Position numbers and translations under genes: made by a program
NCBI RefSeq assembly: GCF_003202285.1
Contig: NZ_MASW01000002.1
Location: 1,240,001 to 1,304,000, forward strand
Source: Prauserella muralis
GTDB taxonomy: Bacteria; Actinomycetota; Actinomycetes; Mycobacteriales; Pseudonocardiaceae
Length of the DNA stretch: 64,000 nt
Reading direction: 5' to 3'
Shown: piece after piece, positions 51,696 through 60,318 of the stretch
Layout of the letters: each line of letters opens with the position of its first letter
Numbering within the stretch: position 1 is the first letter of the stretch
Notes under the pieces: model-generated
What the model was told of the DNA's origin: nothing
Seen by the model: the letters and a program-made list of their open reading frames with translations, nothing else
The model's database searches: none

Positions 51696-51801
51696 CGGTC
51701 GCGAGCCTCTCGCCGGCGCGCGGGATCGATGCCGGGCACGCTGCCCTCCGGTGTCCTCGCCTGTGCCACGCCCCATTCTCGCACGGGACCTCGTGTGGCC
51801 G

Positions 51802-51818
51802 TTGTCCAAGACGGACAA
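51802..51818. promoter_or_regulatory. Candidate PucR operator
   Basis: TTGTCC-AAGAC-GGACAA (51802-51818) is a perfect 6+6 inverted repeat in the divergent PucR/oxidase gap. Such a site fits a dimeric HTH regulator. Confidence 0.5.
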
Positions 51819-51913
51819 ACCAACGCCTTGAGTTTGTTGAATCTCGACAACGTGCCCGCTCGCGGCGTGGGTCATGCTCGGCGTTGACGTGGAGAGCAGG
51901 CTCGGAGGTACGC

Positions 51914-53176
51914 ATGGATGGAATCGCCTACGCCGGATCGGGACCGCGCACGGCGGTCGTGGTCGGGGCCGGCGTGGTGGGCCTGTCGGCCGCGTGGTTC
52001 CTGCAGGAGCGCGGTCTGGAGGTGACCGTGCTGGACCGGCAGGACGTGGCCGCCGGGGCGTCGTGGGGCAACGCGGGATGGCTCTCGCCCGGTCTGGCGA
52101 TCCCGCTCAACGAGCCCGCGGTGCTGCGCTACGGTCTGCGCGCGCTGCTGGACCGGCAGGCACCCTTGCACGTTCCCGCCACCGCCGACCCGGGCCTGTG
52201 GCGGTTCCTGCTGCGGTTCGCCGCGCACTGCACGTGGCGGGGGTGGGCTGCCGCGGCCCACGCGGGACTGCCGCTGAACGCCGAGTGTCTCGAGGCCTTC
52301 GACGTGCTGGCGTCCGGCGGGGTGGACGCGGCCACGGTCGAGGCGCCGATCATCGCGGGCTTCGAGTCCGCCCAGCACGCGTCCGGCCTGCTGGGTGAGC
52401 TCCGCCGGATGACCGAGATCGGCCAGGACGTGGACTACGTCGGGCTGTCCGGCGACCAGGCGCGTGACCTCCGCCCGCAGCTGTCGGAGCGCGTCGGTGC
52501 GGGGGTGCGGCTGGCGGGGCAGCGCTACGTCGACCCGGGCCGGTTCGTCGCCGCGCTGGCGGAGTCGGTGCGCGCGCGGGGCGGCGACATCCGGACGGGC
52601 TTCGACGTGGTGGACGTGCGGCCGCATCGCGTCGCCTCCACCGTCCGCTCGCGGTCGGGAACGTCCGTGTCGGCCAACGTCGTGGTACTGGCCACCGGAG
52701 CGTGGTCCGGCACGCTGATGCGGCGATTCGGGGTGCGCGTCCCGGTGCGAGCGGGCCGGGGGTACTCCTTCTCCGTGCCGACCGACGAGCCGGTTCCCGG
52801 GCCCGTGTATCTGCCGGACGTGCGTGTCGCGTGCACGCCGTACCGCGACGGGCTGCGGGTCGCCGGAACGATGGAGTTCCGCCGCCCGGACGCACCGCTC
52901 GACCCGGGCCGGCTGGAGGCGATCATCGCCTCGGCGCGCCCGTACCTGCGCGGTGTCCGCTGGAACGAGCGCACCGACGAGTGGGTCGGACCCCGGCCGG
53001 TGACGCCGGACGGGCGGCCGCTGATCGGTGCCCTGCGGGCGCCAGGGATCTACCTGGCCGGCGGGCACGGCATGTGGGGGTTGACGCAGGGCCCGATCAC
53101 CGGACGCCTGCTGGCCGAGCAGATCACCACGGGCAAGCGGCCCGAGGCACTGCGCGACTGCGATCCGCTGCGATGA
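51914..53176 (+). CDS. DadA-like FAD-dependent D-amino-acid dehydrogenase
   Basis: A 420-residue flavoprotein. The FAD motif is VVVGAGVVGLSAAWFLQERGLEVTVLD, followed by GASWGNAGWLSPG, the DadA hallmark. The C-terminal GPRPVTPDGRPLIG and LAGGHGMWGLTQGPITGRLLAE are the closing FAD contacts. It should oxidise D-amino acids or a related N-alkyl amino acid to oxoacid and ammonia. GGAGGT precedes ATG 51914. Its stop overlaps the next start. Confidence 0.85.
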   Translation: MDGIAYAGSGPRTAVVVGAGVVGLSAAWFLQERGLEVTVLDRQDVAAGASWGNAGWLSPGLAIPLNEPAVLRYGLRALLDRQAPLHVPATADPGLWRFLLRFAAHCTWRGWAAAAHAGLPLNAECLEAFDVLASGGVDAATVEAPIIAGFESAQHASGLLGELRRMTEIGQDVDYVGLSGDQARDLRPQLSERVGAGVRLAGQRYVDPGRFVAALAESVRARGGDIRTGFDVVDVRPHRVASTVRSRSGTSVSANVVVLATGAWSGTLMRRFGVRVPVRAGRGYSFSVPTDEPVPGPVYLPDVRVACTPYRDGLRVAGTMEFRRPDAPLDPGRLEAIIASARPYLRGVRWNERTDEWVGPRPVTPDGRPLIGALRAPGIYLAGGHGMWGLTQGPITGRLLAEQITTGKRPEALRDCDPLR

Positions 53177-53658
53177 CCACCGGCGAGCAGCGACCCGCGA
53201 CCGGCACCCTTCGCGTCTGGCTGACGCAGGACGCCTACGACCGGTTGTGCGGGGAACTCGCCCGGCTGCGGTCGGTGCCCACGGCTGCCGACGGCGGTGC
53301 GGAGTCCCTCGAGCCCGACGTCGAGGAGCGCCACCGCAGGCAGAACCGGATCCGGGAGCTGGAAGCCCTGCTGCACCGGGCCGCGGTGGGCGAGACCCCG
53401 CCTGACGACGGGATCGCCGAGCCGGGAATGGTGCTCACGGTCCGGTTCGACGACGACCGCGACACCGAGACGTTCCTGCTCGGCCTGCGGGACGGTGCCG
53501 AGCAGGACGGGCTGGAGGTGTACTCGCCCGACTCGCCGCTCGGCACCGCCCTGCTCGGCGCCAGGCAAGGTGAACAGCGCAGCTATGTCGTGCCGAGCGG
53601 CGCCACGGTCCGGGTCACGCTGATCCGTGCGGTGCCGTTCGGCCTGCACTACCGCTGA
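53173..53658 (+). CDS. GreA/GreB-like transcription factor
   Basis: A 161-residue protein. The N-terminal coiled coil (LTQDAYDRLCGELARLRS ... EERHRRQNRIRELEALLHRA) and C-terminal FKBP-like domain (SPLGTALLGARQGEQRSYVVPSG) match Gre factors. The coiled-coil tip carries several acidic residues (ESLEPDVEE). True GreA is usually next to other genes; here the ATG overlaps the end of a DadA-like gene, suggesting a paralogue. It may bind the polymerase secondary channel and reactivate stalled complexes. Confidence 0.82.
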   Translation: MTTGEQRPATGTLRVWLTQDAYDRLCGELARLRSVPTAADGGAESLEPDVEERHRRQNRIRELEALLHRAAVGETPPDDGIAEPGMVLTVRFDDDRDTETFLLGLRDGAEQDGLEVYSPDSPLGTALLGARQGEQRSYVVPSGATVRVTLIRAVPFGLHYR

Positions 53659-53672
53659 CCGGCCCACGCAAG

Positions 53673-53714
53673 AACGAGCGCGGTGCCCGCCGGACGGCGG
53701 ACACCGCGCTCGTT
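53673..53714. terminator. Strong bidirectional hairpin terminator
   Basis: AACGAGCGCGGTG (53673-53685) and CACCGCGCTCGTT (53702-53714) form a perfect 13-bp stem, and the loop contains a further 5-bp stem (CCGCC/GGCGG). It lies between the convergent GreA-like and beta-propeller genes. Confidence 0.85.
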
Positions 53715-53773
53715 GTCGGGATGGCTGCCCGCCCGTGACGCCCCGGGCTCACCGGAACGCCACGGGCGGGATG

Positions 53774-55894
53774 TCACTGGGCCGGATACAGGGCGACCTC
53801 CGCGTCACCGGTCAGCGACGGTGCGCCGTCGCCGCCCGGGTCGGTGTAGGACGCGTGGAACACGCCGGCCATCTGGTCGTTGTCGGGGTCGTGCCCGCCC
53901 GGCACCGTCGTCACGAACGAGCCGCTGCAGCCGAACGCGGTGCTCTGCGGGTGACCGTGGTCGTCGTGACCCACGATGTAGGTGACCTCCACCCGCGAGC
54001 AGTCGACCGGCTGGTCGTCGGTCACCGAGACCTCGTACTGGACGACGTCACCGAACTCGAACGCCTGTCCCTCGACCGGCGTCACGAACTCGACGACGGG
54101 CCGGTTGTTGCCGACCACGATGTCGACCTCGGCCGAGGCCGAGCGGCCACGGTGCATGCCGCCGACGTCGGTCACCTTCAGTGTCGCGGTGTAGGCGCCG
54201 TTCTCGGTGTAGGTGTGCGTGGGGTTGGGCTGCCGCGAGTCGACCCGTCCGTCGGAGTCGAAGTCCCACGCGTAGCGCAGCCGGTCACCGTCGGCGTCCT
54301 CGGTGCCCTCACTGGAGAAGTTGACGGTCAGCGGCGTCTGGCCGTTGTCGACGTCGGCCGAGGCCTTCGGCGCCGGCGTGTGGTTGCCGCCCTGGCCGAT
54401 GTAGTCGATGCGGGCCAGCTGGGCCTCCGGCAGTTCCGCGAAGTAGCCCTTGCCGTACTCGAGGACGTAGAGCGCGCCGTCGGGCCCGAACTCCATGTCG
54501 ATCGGCCCGGACACCGGAATCGACGGCACGATGTCCTCAATGGACGACACCTGGCCGGACTCGTCGAGGCGGAAACCCTTGATGTAGTCGCGGGTCCACT
54601 CGTAGAACAGCGGCATGCCGTCGTAGTGCTTCGGCCACGCCACGGGAGTGCGCCCGTACTGGTCCCTGCGGTCGTAGTCGTACGCCGGGCCCGCCATCGG
54701 GCCGATGCCGCCCGTGCCCAGCTCGGGGAACTGCGCGGACTGGCCGTAGCTGTAGGACACGTCCGGCTGCTCCACCGGCGGAAGCTCGGTGAGACCGGTG
54801 TTGTTCGGCGAGGTGTTCACCGGGTTCGCGCAGTCGAACGGCTCGCCGGACTGCTGGGTGGCGAAGTCGTAGTCGATGTAGGGCAGGTCCGGCGAGACGC
54901 AGTACGGCCAGCCGTAGTTGCCCGCGTCCCTGGCCACGAACCACCGTCCGTGACCGGCAGGGCCGCGCTGCGGGTCGGCCGAGCTCGCGTCGGGCGAGTA
55001 GTCGCCGACGTAGAGGTCGCCGTTCTTGTTGACCTCGATCCGGAACGGGTTGCGCAGGCCCATCAGGTAGATCTCGGGCCGGGTCTTCGGCGTTCCGGGC
55101 TCGAACAGGTTGCCCTCGGGGATCGTGTAGGAACCGTCGCGCTGCACCTGGATCCGCAGGACCTTGCCGCGCAGGTCGTTGGTGTTGGCCGAGGTCCGCT
55201 GGGCGTCGAAGGCGGGGTTGCGGTCGGCCCGCTCGTCGATCGGGCTGTAGCCGTCGGACTCGAACGGGTTCGTGTCGTCGCCGGTCGACAGGTACAGGTT
55301 GCCCTTGCCGTCGAAGACGATGTCACCGCCGACGTGGCAGCAGATGCCGCGATCCTCTTCGACCTCCAGGATCTGCTGCTCGCTGGAGAGGTCGAGCTTG
55401 TTGCCCACGAGCTGGAACCGGGACAGCCGCTGGACCCCCTCGAACGGCTCGAAGTCGGCCGGGGTGCCGGTCGTCGGCGCGTCGCCCTCGTTGACGTCGG
55501 GGGTGGCCGGGTCGTCGGCCGGGGTGTTCATCGGCGGGGCGTAGTACAGGTACACCCACCGGTTGGTCCGGCCGTTGAAGCCGGGGTCCACGGCGACGCT
55601 CTGCAGTCCCTCCTCGTCGTGGGTGTAGACGTCGAGCTTGGCCGCCAGGGTGTTCAGGCGGGTCTTGGGGTCGTGCAGCCACAGCTCACCGGCCCGGGTG
55701 GTGTGCAGAACCCGTCCGTCCGGCACGACCGCGAGGTCGATCGGCTCGCCGGGGGTGTCGTTCAGCGTCACCTTCTGGAACGCCGAGTCGGGCGGTGGCG
55801 ACGACGGCGCCGCCGAGACCGCCGCTGTCGCAGGGGCGAGGGCCAGAGCCGTGCCCGCTGCCGCTGCCAGTGCCACCATGCGCGGTATTCGCAT
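53774..55894 (-). CDS. Secreted PQQ-type glucose/sorbosone dehydrogenase-like beta-propeller with PKD domain
   Basis: A 706-residue exported protein. The signal peptide is MRIPRMVALAAAAGTALALAPATAAVSA-. The propeller (about 45-470) has typical pieces: DEEGLQSVAVDPGF, DIVFDGKGNLYLSTGDD, GKVLRIQVQRDGSYTIP, LRNPFRIEVNKNGDLYVGDY, GPDGALYVLEYGKGYF. A PKD domain follows (about 490-590, YAWDFDSDGRVDSRQPNPTHTY). The rest is a beta domain. ATG 55894 is chosen for spacing from AGAGGTAG; a GTG at 55900 is possible. Similar proteins act on extracellular sugars, sometimes with ThuA partners; PQQ use is not certain. Confidence 0.82.
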   Translation of the reverse strand: MRIPRMVALAAAAGTALALAPATAAVSAAPSSPPPDSAFQKVTLNDTPGEPIDLAVVPDGRVLHTTRAGELWLHDPKTRLNTLAAKLDVYTHDEEGLQSVAVDPGFNGRTNRWVYLYYAPPMNTPADDPATPDVNEGDAPTTGTPADFEPFEGVQRLSRFQLVGNKLDLSSEQQILEVEEDRGICCHVGGDIVFDGKGNLYLSTGDDTNPFESDGYSPIDERADRNPAFDAQRTSANTNDLRGKVLRIQVQRDGSYTIPEGNLFEPGTPKTRPEIYLMGLRNPFRIEVNKNGDLYVGDYSPDASSADPQRGPAGHGRWFVARDAGNYGWPYCVSPDLPYIDYDFATQQSGEPFDCANPVNTSPNNTGLTELPPVEQPDVSYSYGQSAQFPELGTGGIGPMAGPAYDYDRRDQYGRTPVAWPKHYDGMPLFYEWTRDYIKGFRLDESGQVSSIEDIVPSIPVSGPIDMEFGPDGALYVLEYGKGYFAELPEAQLARIDYIGQGGNHTPAPKASADVDNGQTPLTVNFSSEGTEDADGDRLRYAWDFDSDGRVDSRQPNPTHTYTENGAYTATLKVTDVGGMHRGRSASAEVDIVVGNNRPVVEFVTPVEGQAFEFGDVVQYEVSVTDDQPVDCSRVEVTYIVGHDDHGHPQSTAFGCSGSFVTTVPGGHDPDNDQMAGVFHASYTDPGGDGAPSLTGDAEVALYPAQ

Positions 55895-56261
55895 GGTCAC
55901 CTACCTCTCGTCAGGTGCGGTGGGGAATGGGGATGGGGATCGGAGAGCCGGGCACGGGGCCGCGGCCTCCGGGACTGCGAGTGGGATTCGCGAGGTGAAA
56001 GCGGCGTGGCACGCCGGTGCACAGGTGGTGGGTGCGGTGTCCGGATCCGCAGCGATCCTGCTCACGCGGTGACCCCTTCGTCGCATCGGTCGTGCTGAAT
56101 GCGGGATCGCGTCCTGCGCCCCACACCGGGTGTCTACGCCGTGTCGAACAGTAAGGGGACTTTTGATCGCAGTCAACGTAAAACTGCGTATGTCGAGCTG
56201 AAGCGGGTGCGCAGCACTCGCATGGACGTCGTGCGTCGGCGGATCTGGCGGGAGAGGGGAC
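55895..56261 (-). promoter_or_regulatory. Leader and promoter of the propeller gene
   Basis: On the minus strand TTGACT (56171-56176) and TACTGT (56148-56153) are spaced by 17 bp, a good promoter. The start point would lie near 56141, giving a leader of about 245 nt. A GTG at 56069 with a preceding GAAGGGG could begin a short Cys-containing leader frame, but this is weak. The stretch 56177-56261, next to the CitE-like gene's stop, shows nothing. Confidence 0.55.
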
Positions 56262-57098
56262 TCAGGGCCGCGGGACACCGGCGAGCGCGAGCACGGCACG
56301 GGCCTGCTCCAGCATCGCGACGTCGAGGAACGTGCCGTCGGCGAGCGCGAGTGCCCCGACGCCCGCCTGCGTCGCCCCGGCCAGGCGGGACACCACCTCG
56401 CGGGCCCGCTCGATCTCCTCGGCCGTCGGCAGGAACGCGGCGCGGATCGTGTCCAGCTGCGCGGGGTGGATGGCGGTGCGGCCGCGGAAGCCGAGCGCCC
56501 GGCCCTCCCGGCACGACGCGGCCAGCCCGGCGAGATCCCGCACGTGGGGGTAGGCGGACATGGCCGGGGGCGGCAGGCGCGCGGCCCTGGCCGCGACGAC
56601 GACGCGGCTGCGCGCCCAGGTCAGCCCCGCGTCGTCGGCCACGCCCAGATCGGAGCGCAGGTCCGCCTCACCGAGCCCCACCGAGGCGACCTGGGGCGAC
56701 GCCGTCGCGATCTCCAGCGCCCGCTCGACCCCGAGTGCCGACTCGAGCAGCGGATGCAGTGCGCGCCCCGGCAGCGCGGCGGCAAGCGCACGGACCTCGT
56801 CCGGCTCCTCGATCTTCGGCAGCCGGGCGCCCACGGCGGCGGGCAGGCCCGCCACGGCGGCGAGGTCGCCTGCGTGCCACGGCGTGCCAGGGCGGTTGAG
56901 CCGCACCTGCACGGGGCGGGCAGGCGAGGCGTCGGCGAGCAGCCGCAGCATGGCCGCGCGGGCCTCGTCCTTGCGGGCCGGTGCGACGGCGTCCTCCAGG
57001 TCCACGAGCACGACGTCCGCGTCCGAGGCGAGTGCCTTGGACACCCGGTCCGGCCGGTCGGCGGGCACGTAGAGCAGGGTCAGCGGCGGCGGGGTCAT
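56262..57098 (-). CDS. CitE-like / HpcH-HpaI-type lyase
   Basis: A 278-residue TIM-barrel protein. TLLYVPADRPDRVSKAL and DVVLVDLEDAVAP are CitE signatures; the acidic residues bind Mg. RLNRPGTPW and LLESALGVERALEIA follow, and GLGEADLRSDLG and AIHPAQLDTIRAAF are also conserved. Members cleave or form acyl-CoA thioesters such as malyl- or citramalyl-CoA. Here it follows a CoA-transferase by 4-bp overlap, so the two probably act in sequence. It is the last gene of the operon. The substrate is unknown. Confidence 0.85.
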   Translation of the reverse strand: MTPPPLTLLYVPADRPDRVSKALASDADVVLVDLEDAVAPARKDEARAAMLRLLADASPARPVQVRLNRPGTPWHAGDLAAVAGLPAAVGARLPKIEEPDEVRALAAALPGRALHPLLESALGVERALEIATASPQVASVGLGEADLRSDLGVADDAGLTWARSRVVVAARAARLPPPAMSAYPHVRDLAGLAASCREGRALGFRGRTAIHPAQLDTIRAAFLPTAEEIERAREVVSRLAGATQAGVGALALADGTFLDVAMLEQARAVLALAGVPRP

Positions 57099-58303
57099 AT
57101 CGCTCCCTCGGCCCGCAGCGCGGCGATCCGCTCCGGGGCGAACCCGAGTTCGCCCAGCACGTCGTCGGTGTCGGCGCCGTGCGGGCGGCCGGTGAAGCCG
57201 ATGACGCCGTCGTGGTTCGACAGCCGGAACAACGGTCCCTGCATCAGCATCGGCCCCAGCTCCGGGTCGGTGATCTCGTGGATCGTGCCGAGCGACCGGA
57301 ACTGCGGGTCGGCCACGATGTCGGAGGCCTCGTAGATGGGCGCGACCGCCGCCTGCGCCTCGGCGAACGCGGCCACGACCTCGTCGCGTGTGTGCCGCGC
57401 GATCCAGCCGCCCACGGCCTCGTCCAGCTCGTCGGCATGCCGGGCACGGTCGGCGCCGCGCGCGAACCACGGCTGCTCGGCCAGATCCGGCCTGCCCACG
57501 AGCCGCAGCACGCGCTCGGCGATCGACTGCGCCGAGGTGGACACGGCCACCCAGTGCCCGTCGGCCGTGCGGTAGATGTTGCGGGGCGCGTTGTTGATCG
57601 AGCGGTTTCCCGTGCGCGGCTGGACGGTGCGCAGCTGGTCCCAGCGCGTGATCTGCGGCCCGAGCATCGCCAGGATCGGCTCGATGATCGCCACGTCGAC
57701 CACCTGCCCGTGTCCGCGGGTGTCCCTCGTGGACAGTGCCACCATGATCGCGAACGCGGTGGCGAGCGAGGCGACGCCGTCGGCGAGGCCGAACGGCGGC
57801 AGCGTCGGCGGGCCGTCGGGCTCACCGGTCATCGCGGCGAACCCGCTCATCGCCTCGGCCAGCGTGCCGAAGCCCGGCCGCGCGGCGTAGGGGCCGGTCT
57901 GCCCGAACCCGGTGACGCGGGCCAGCACGAGTCCGGGGTTGGCCGCCGACAGCTCGTCGTAGCCGAGCTTCCACCGTTCGAGCGTGCCGGGCCGGAAGTT
58001 CTCGATCACCACGTCCGCCGACGCCGCGAGCGCGAGAAACACCTCCCGCCCGCCGTCGCTGCCCAGGTCGGCGGTGACCGTGCGCTTGTTGCGGCCCAGC
58101 GTCTTCCACCACAGGTTGACGCCGTCCTTCGCGACGCCGTGCGTGCGCGACGGGTCGGGCCTGCCGGGGTGCTCGACCTTGATGACTTCGGCGCCCAGGT
58201 CGCCGAGGTGCATCGCGGCCATCGGCCCGGCGAACAACGTGGATGCGTCGACGACGCGCAACCCGGCCAGCGCACCAGCCGACGGGTCCCGGGAGACGGT
58301 CAC
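57095..58303 (-). CDS. CaiB/BaiF class III CoA-transferase
   Basis: A 402-residue CoA-transferase. LRVVDASTLFAGPMAAMHLGDLGAEVIKVEHP is the conserved N-terminus and FRPGTLERWKLGYDEL an inner block; the likely catalytic Asp is in PFGLADGVASL near residue 180. GTG start, overlapping the previous stop. It should move CoA onto an acid that the CitE-like enzyme then cleaves (inference). Confidence 0.88.
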   Translation of the reverse strand: MTVSRDPSAGALAGLRVVDASTLFAGPMAAMHLGDLGAEVIKVEHPGRPDPSRTHGVAKDGVNLWWKTLGRNKRTVTADLGSDGGREVFLALAASADVVIENFRPGTLERWKLGYDELSAANPGLVLARVTGFGQTGPYAARPGFGTLAEAMSGFAAMTGEPDGPPTLPPFGLADGVASLATAFAIMVALSTRDTRGHGQVVDVAIIEPILAMLGPQITRWDQLRTVQPRTGNRSINNAPRNIYRTADGHWVAVSTSAQSIAERVLRLVGRPDLAEQPWFARGADRARHADELDEAVGGWIARHTRDEVVAAFAEAQAAVAPIYEASDIVADPQFRSLGTIHEITDPELGPMLMQGPLFRLSNHDGVIGFTGRPHGADTDDVLGELGFAPERIAALRAEGAI

Positions 58304-60318
58304 GGCGTCACCTCCGCCGCCAGATCCCAGGCGCAGCGGAAGCCGACCGTGGCGCCGCGGGCCAGTCCGAGCCCCGGCAGCAGCAGTTTCGCGCTGAAGT
58401 CCGCGCTCTGCCTGCCGCCGTCGAAGTACCAGTCGGCGCCCTCGGCCCGATGGTCGCAGCCGCCCTTCAGCATGACGAACCTGCTCCGCCCGTCCGAGTG
58501 CTCGCTCTCGGTCCAGTTCCACACCGCGGGCTCGCCGCGCCGCAGCCTGCCGCTCTGCCCGGCGAGCTGCCACTCGTCCTCGGTCGGCAATCGGCCACCG
58601 CGCCAGGCGCAGAAGGCACGCGCGTCGTCGAGGTCCACAAAGGTCACCGGCTCGTCCGCCGCACCCGGTGCGGGCCTGCCGTTCACCCAGTGCGCGAGGA
58701 ACCGGTGCGGCTCGGCGGGCCGGTAGCCGGTGGCGTCGAGGAACTGCGCGAACTGCGCGTTGGTCACCTCGCGTGCACCCACCGCGACCGGCGCGGTGAG
58801 CTCGCCGTCCCGCTGCAGCGTCCGCGCGTCGTGCAGCCGGGGCGGCAGCGGTTTCCACTCGTCCACATAGGGCGCGCCCTGGTACATGCCGGTCTCCCTG
58901 GCGCGGTAGCGCACCGTGAGCACGTACGGCCCCGCGGGCACCACCACGGCGTCCGGTTCGGCCTCGCCGGTGCTCGGCTCCGGGTTCCTGCGGATGGCGA
59001 TCCGGTGCGGGAAGCGCGCGTCCGGGTCGTGCCGCAGGCCCGGCAGGGTCTCCAGCAGCGCGGGCAGCCAGGCGGGCTCGGCGGTGCCGGGCGCCCGGTG
59101 CAGCAGGGCGGCGATGCCGCGCGCCGGCACGGTGACGGACTCACCCGCCTGCCCGCCCGCGAACAGGTCGAGCAGCGTGCCGTCGCGGGGAGCGGCGACG
59201 AGGGGACCGGTGTAGTCGTGCTCGCCGCGGTTGGCGACCGTCCACAGTGTCAGGCCGTCGAGCTCCCAGCGGGAGGCGTACACCCCGGCGGTCTCGGCAC
59301 GGTCGTCGAGCTGCGCGAGCGGCGTCCATTCGCCGTCCCGCAGCAGCTCGCCCGCCGCGCGCTGCACGGTGACCATCCGGCGCACGGTGGCGGCGTCGCG
59401 CCGCGACCAGCCCACCCACACACCGAACACGACCTCCCACACCATGACGCCGACGCCGTTGAGCCAGGCCGACTGCAGCTCCTCGGTGTGGTCGCGGTGC
59501 CAGCGGCGCACGTGGTGCTGCATGTGCCGCCGCTCGTACCAGTGGGCGCGCAGCACCCCGGGCACCGGGGAGTCGGCGAAGAACTGCGCCCACGAACACG
59601 AGTGGTCCTCGATCCGTTCGACGGGCAGCTTGGACTCGCCCTCCAGCACGATCCCGGGCCGCGCCGCCTCCAGGCGCGCGACCAGCTCCGGCTCGGCCTT
59701 CTTGAGAGTGTCGAGAAAGACGCCGTCGGCTCCGAGCCCGGCCACCAGCGCGGCCAGCTCGGTGACGTCGTCGGTGTCGTCGCCGCCGCGCCGGGTGCCG
59801 GTGTCCCACGGGTTGTAGTCGACGAACACGCCGAGCCCCGCGTCGTGCAGGGCCGCGACGAGGCCGGCCAGCCCGGGCACGTCGCGGTAGAAGTCCCACT
59901 GGTTGCGCTCGTCGATCCCGATCACGGGATAGGCGTGCCAGAGCACCACCGCATCGAGCCCGCCGAAGCGTTCGCGAGCGTCGGCGAGGAACCGTTCGGG
60001 TGTGAAGCGGCGCTGCTCGAACGAGTACAGCAGCTCGTCCCACAGCCACACCTGCGCGACGGTGTGGCACCGCGCCGCCCAGGCGGCGGCCGGGCGGTCG
60101 TAGGCCGTGCCGCGGTAGCCGTGGCGGCGCCGCGCGTCGGCCCGCCACTCGTGCAGGCGCTGCCGCCACGCGGGCCGGTCGGCGGGATCGGGCGGGCCGG
60201 CGAAGATCTTGGCCTCGTCGAGCGCGGCCAGTGTCTCCGGGCTCACCGGGCCGCCCGCGGGCACCTCGGTCGGCCGGTCGATCGGGCGCGGAACGAGCGG
60301 GTCGAACGTGTACGTCAT
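58300..60318 (-). CDS. Glycosidase-like TIM barrel fused to a SUMF1/FGE-like domain
   Basis: A 672-residue protein. Residues about 100-350 read like a glycoside-hydrolase-type TIM barrel (VVLWHAYPVIGIDERNQWDFYRDV, LGVFVDYNPWDTGT, GADGVFLDTLK with acidic residues at strand ends). Residues about 390-480 are a beta domain. Residues about 545-665 match SUMF1/EgtB-type folds (VTNAQFAQFLDATGY, FCAWRGGRLPTEDEWQLAGQ, VWNWTESEH, GFRCAWD). The cysteine pair of true formylglycine-generating enzymes is not visible, so the domain may only bind. No signal peptide, so it is cytoplasmic. It lies in an operon with two ADP-ribosylglycohydrolase-like genes. Confidence 0.7.
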   Translation of the reverse strand: MTYTFDPLVPRPIDRPTEVPAGGPVSPETLAALDEAKIFAGPPDPADRPAWRQRLHEWRADARRRHGYRGTAYDRPAAAWAARCHTVAQVWLWDELLYSFEQRRFTPERFLADARERFGGLDAVVLWHAYPVIGIDERNQWDFYRDVPGLAGLVAALHDAGLGVFVDYNPWDTGTRRGGDDTDDVTELAALVAGLGADGVFLDTLKKAEPELVARLEAARPGIVLEGESKLPVERIEDHSCSWAQFFADSPVPGVLRAHWYERRHMQHHVRRWHRDHTEELQSAWLNGVGVMVWEVVFGVWVGWSRRDAATVRRMVTVQRAAGELLRDGEWTPLAQLDDRAETAGVYASRWELDGLTLWTVANRGEHDYTGPLVAAPRDGTLLDLFAGGQAGESVTVPARGIAALLHRAPGTAEPAWLPALLETLPGLRHDPDARFPHRIAIRRNPEPSTGEAEPDAVVVPAGPYVLTVRYRARETGMYQGAPYVDEWKPLPPRLHDARTLQRDGELTAPVAVGAREVTNAQFAQFLDATGYRPAEPHRFLAHWVNGRPAPGAADEPVTFVDLDDARAFCAWRGGRLPTEDEWQLAGQSGRLRRGEPAVWNWTESEHSDGRSRFVMLKGGCDHRAEGADWYFDGGRQSADFSAKLLLPGLGLARGATVGFRCAWDLAAEVTP

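Noticed and set aside
55906-56069. Short leader peptide frame before the propeller gene
   Set aside because: Weak ribosome site and no recognisable attenuator structure; kept only as a note in the leader entry.
53627-56098. Plus-strand frame of over 800 codons
   Set aside because: It is antisense to the secreted propeller protein with signal peptide and PKD domain, and crosses a strong terminator.
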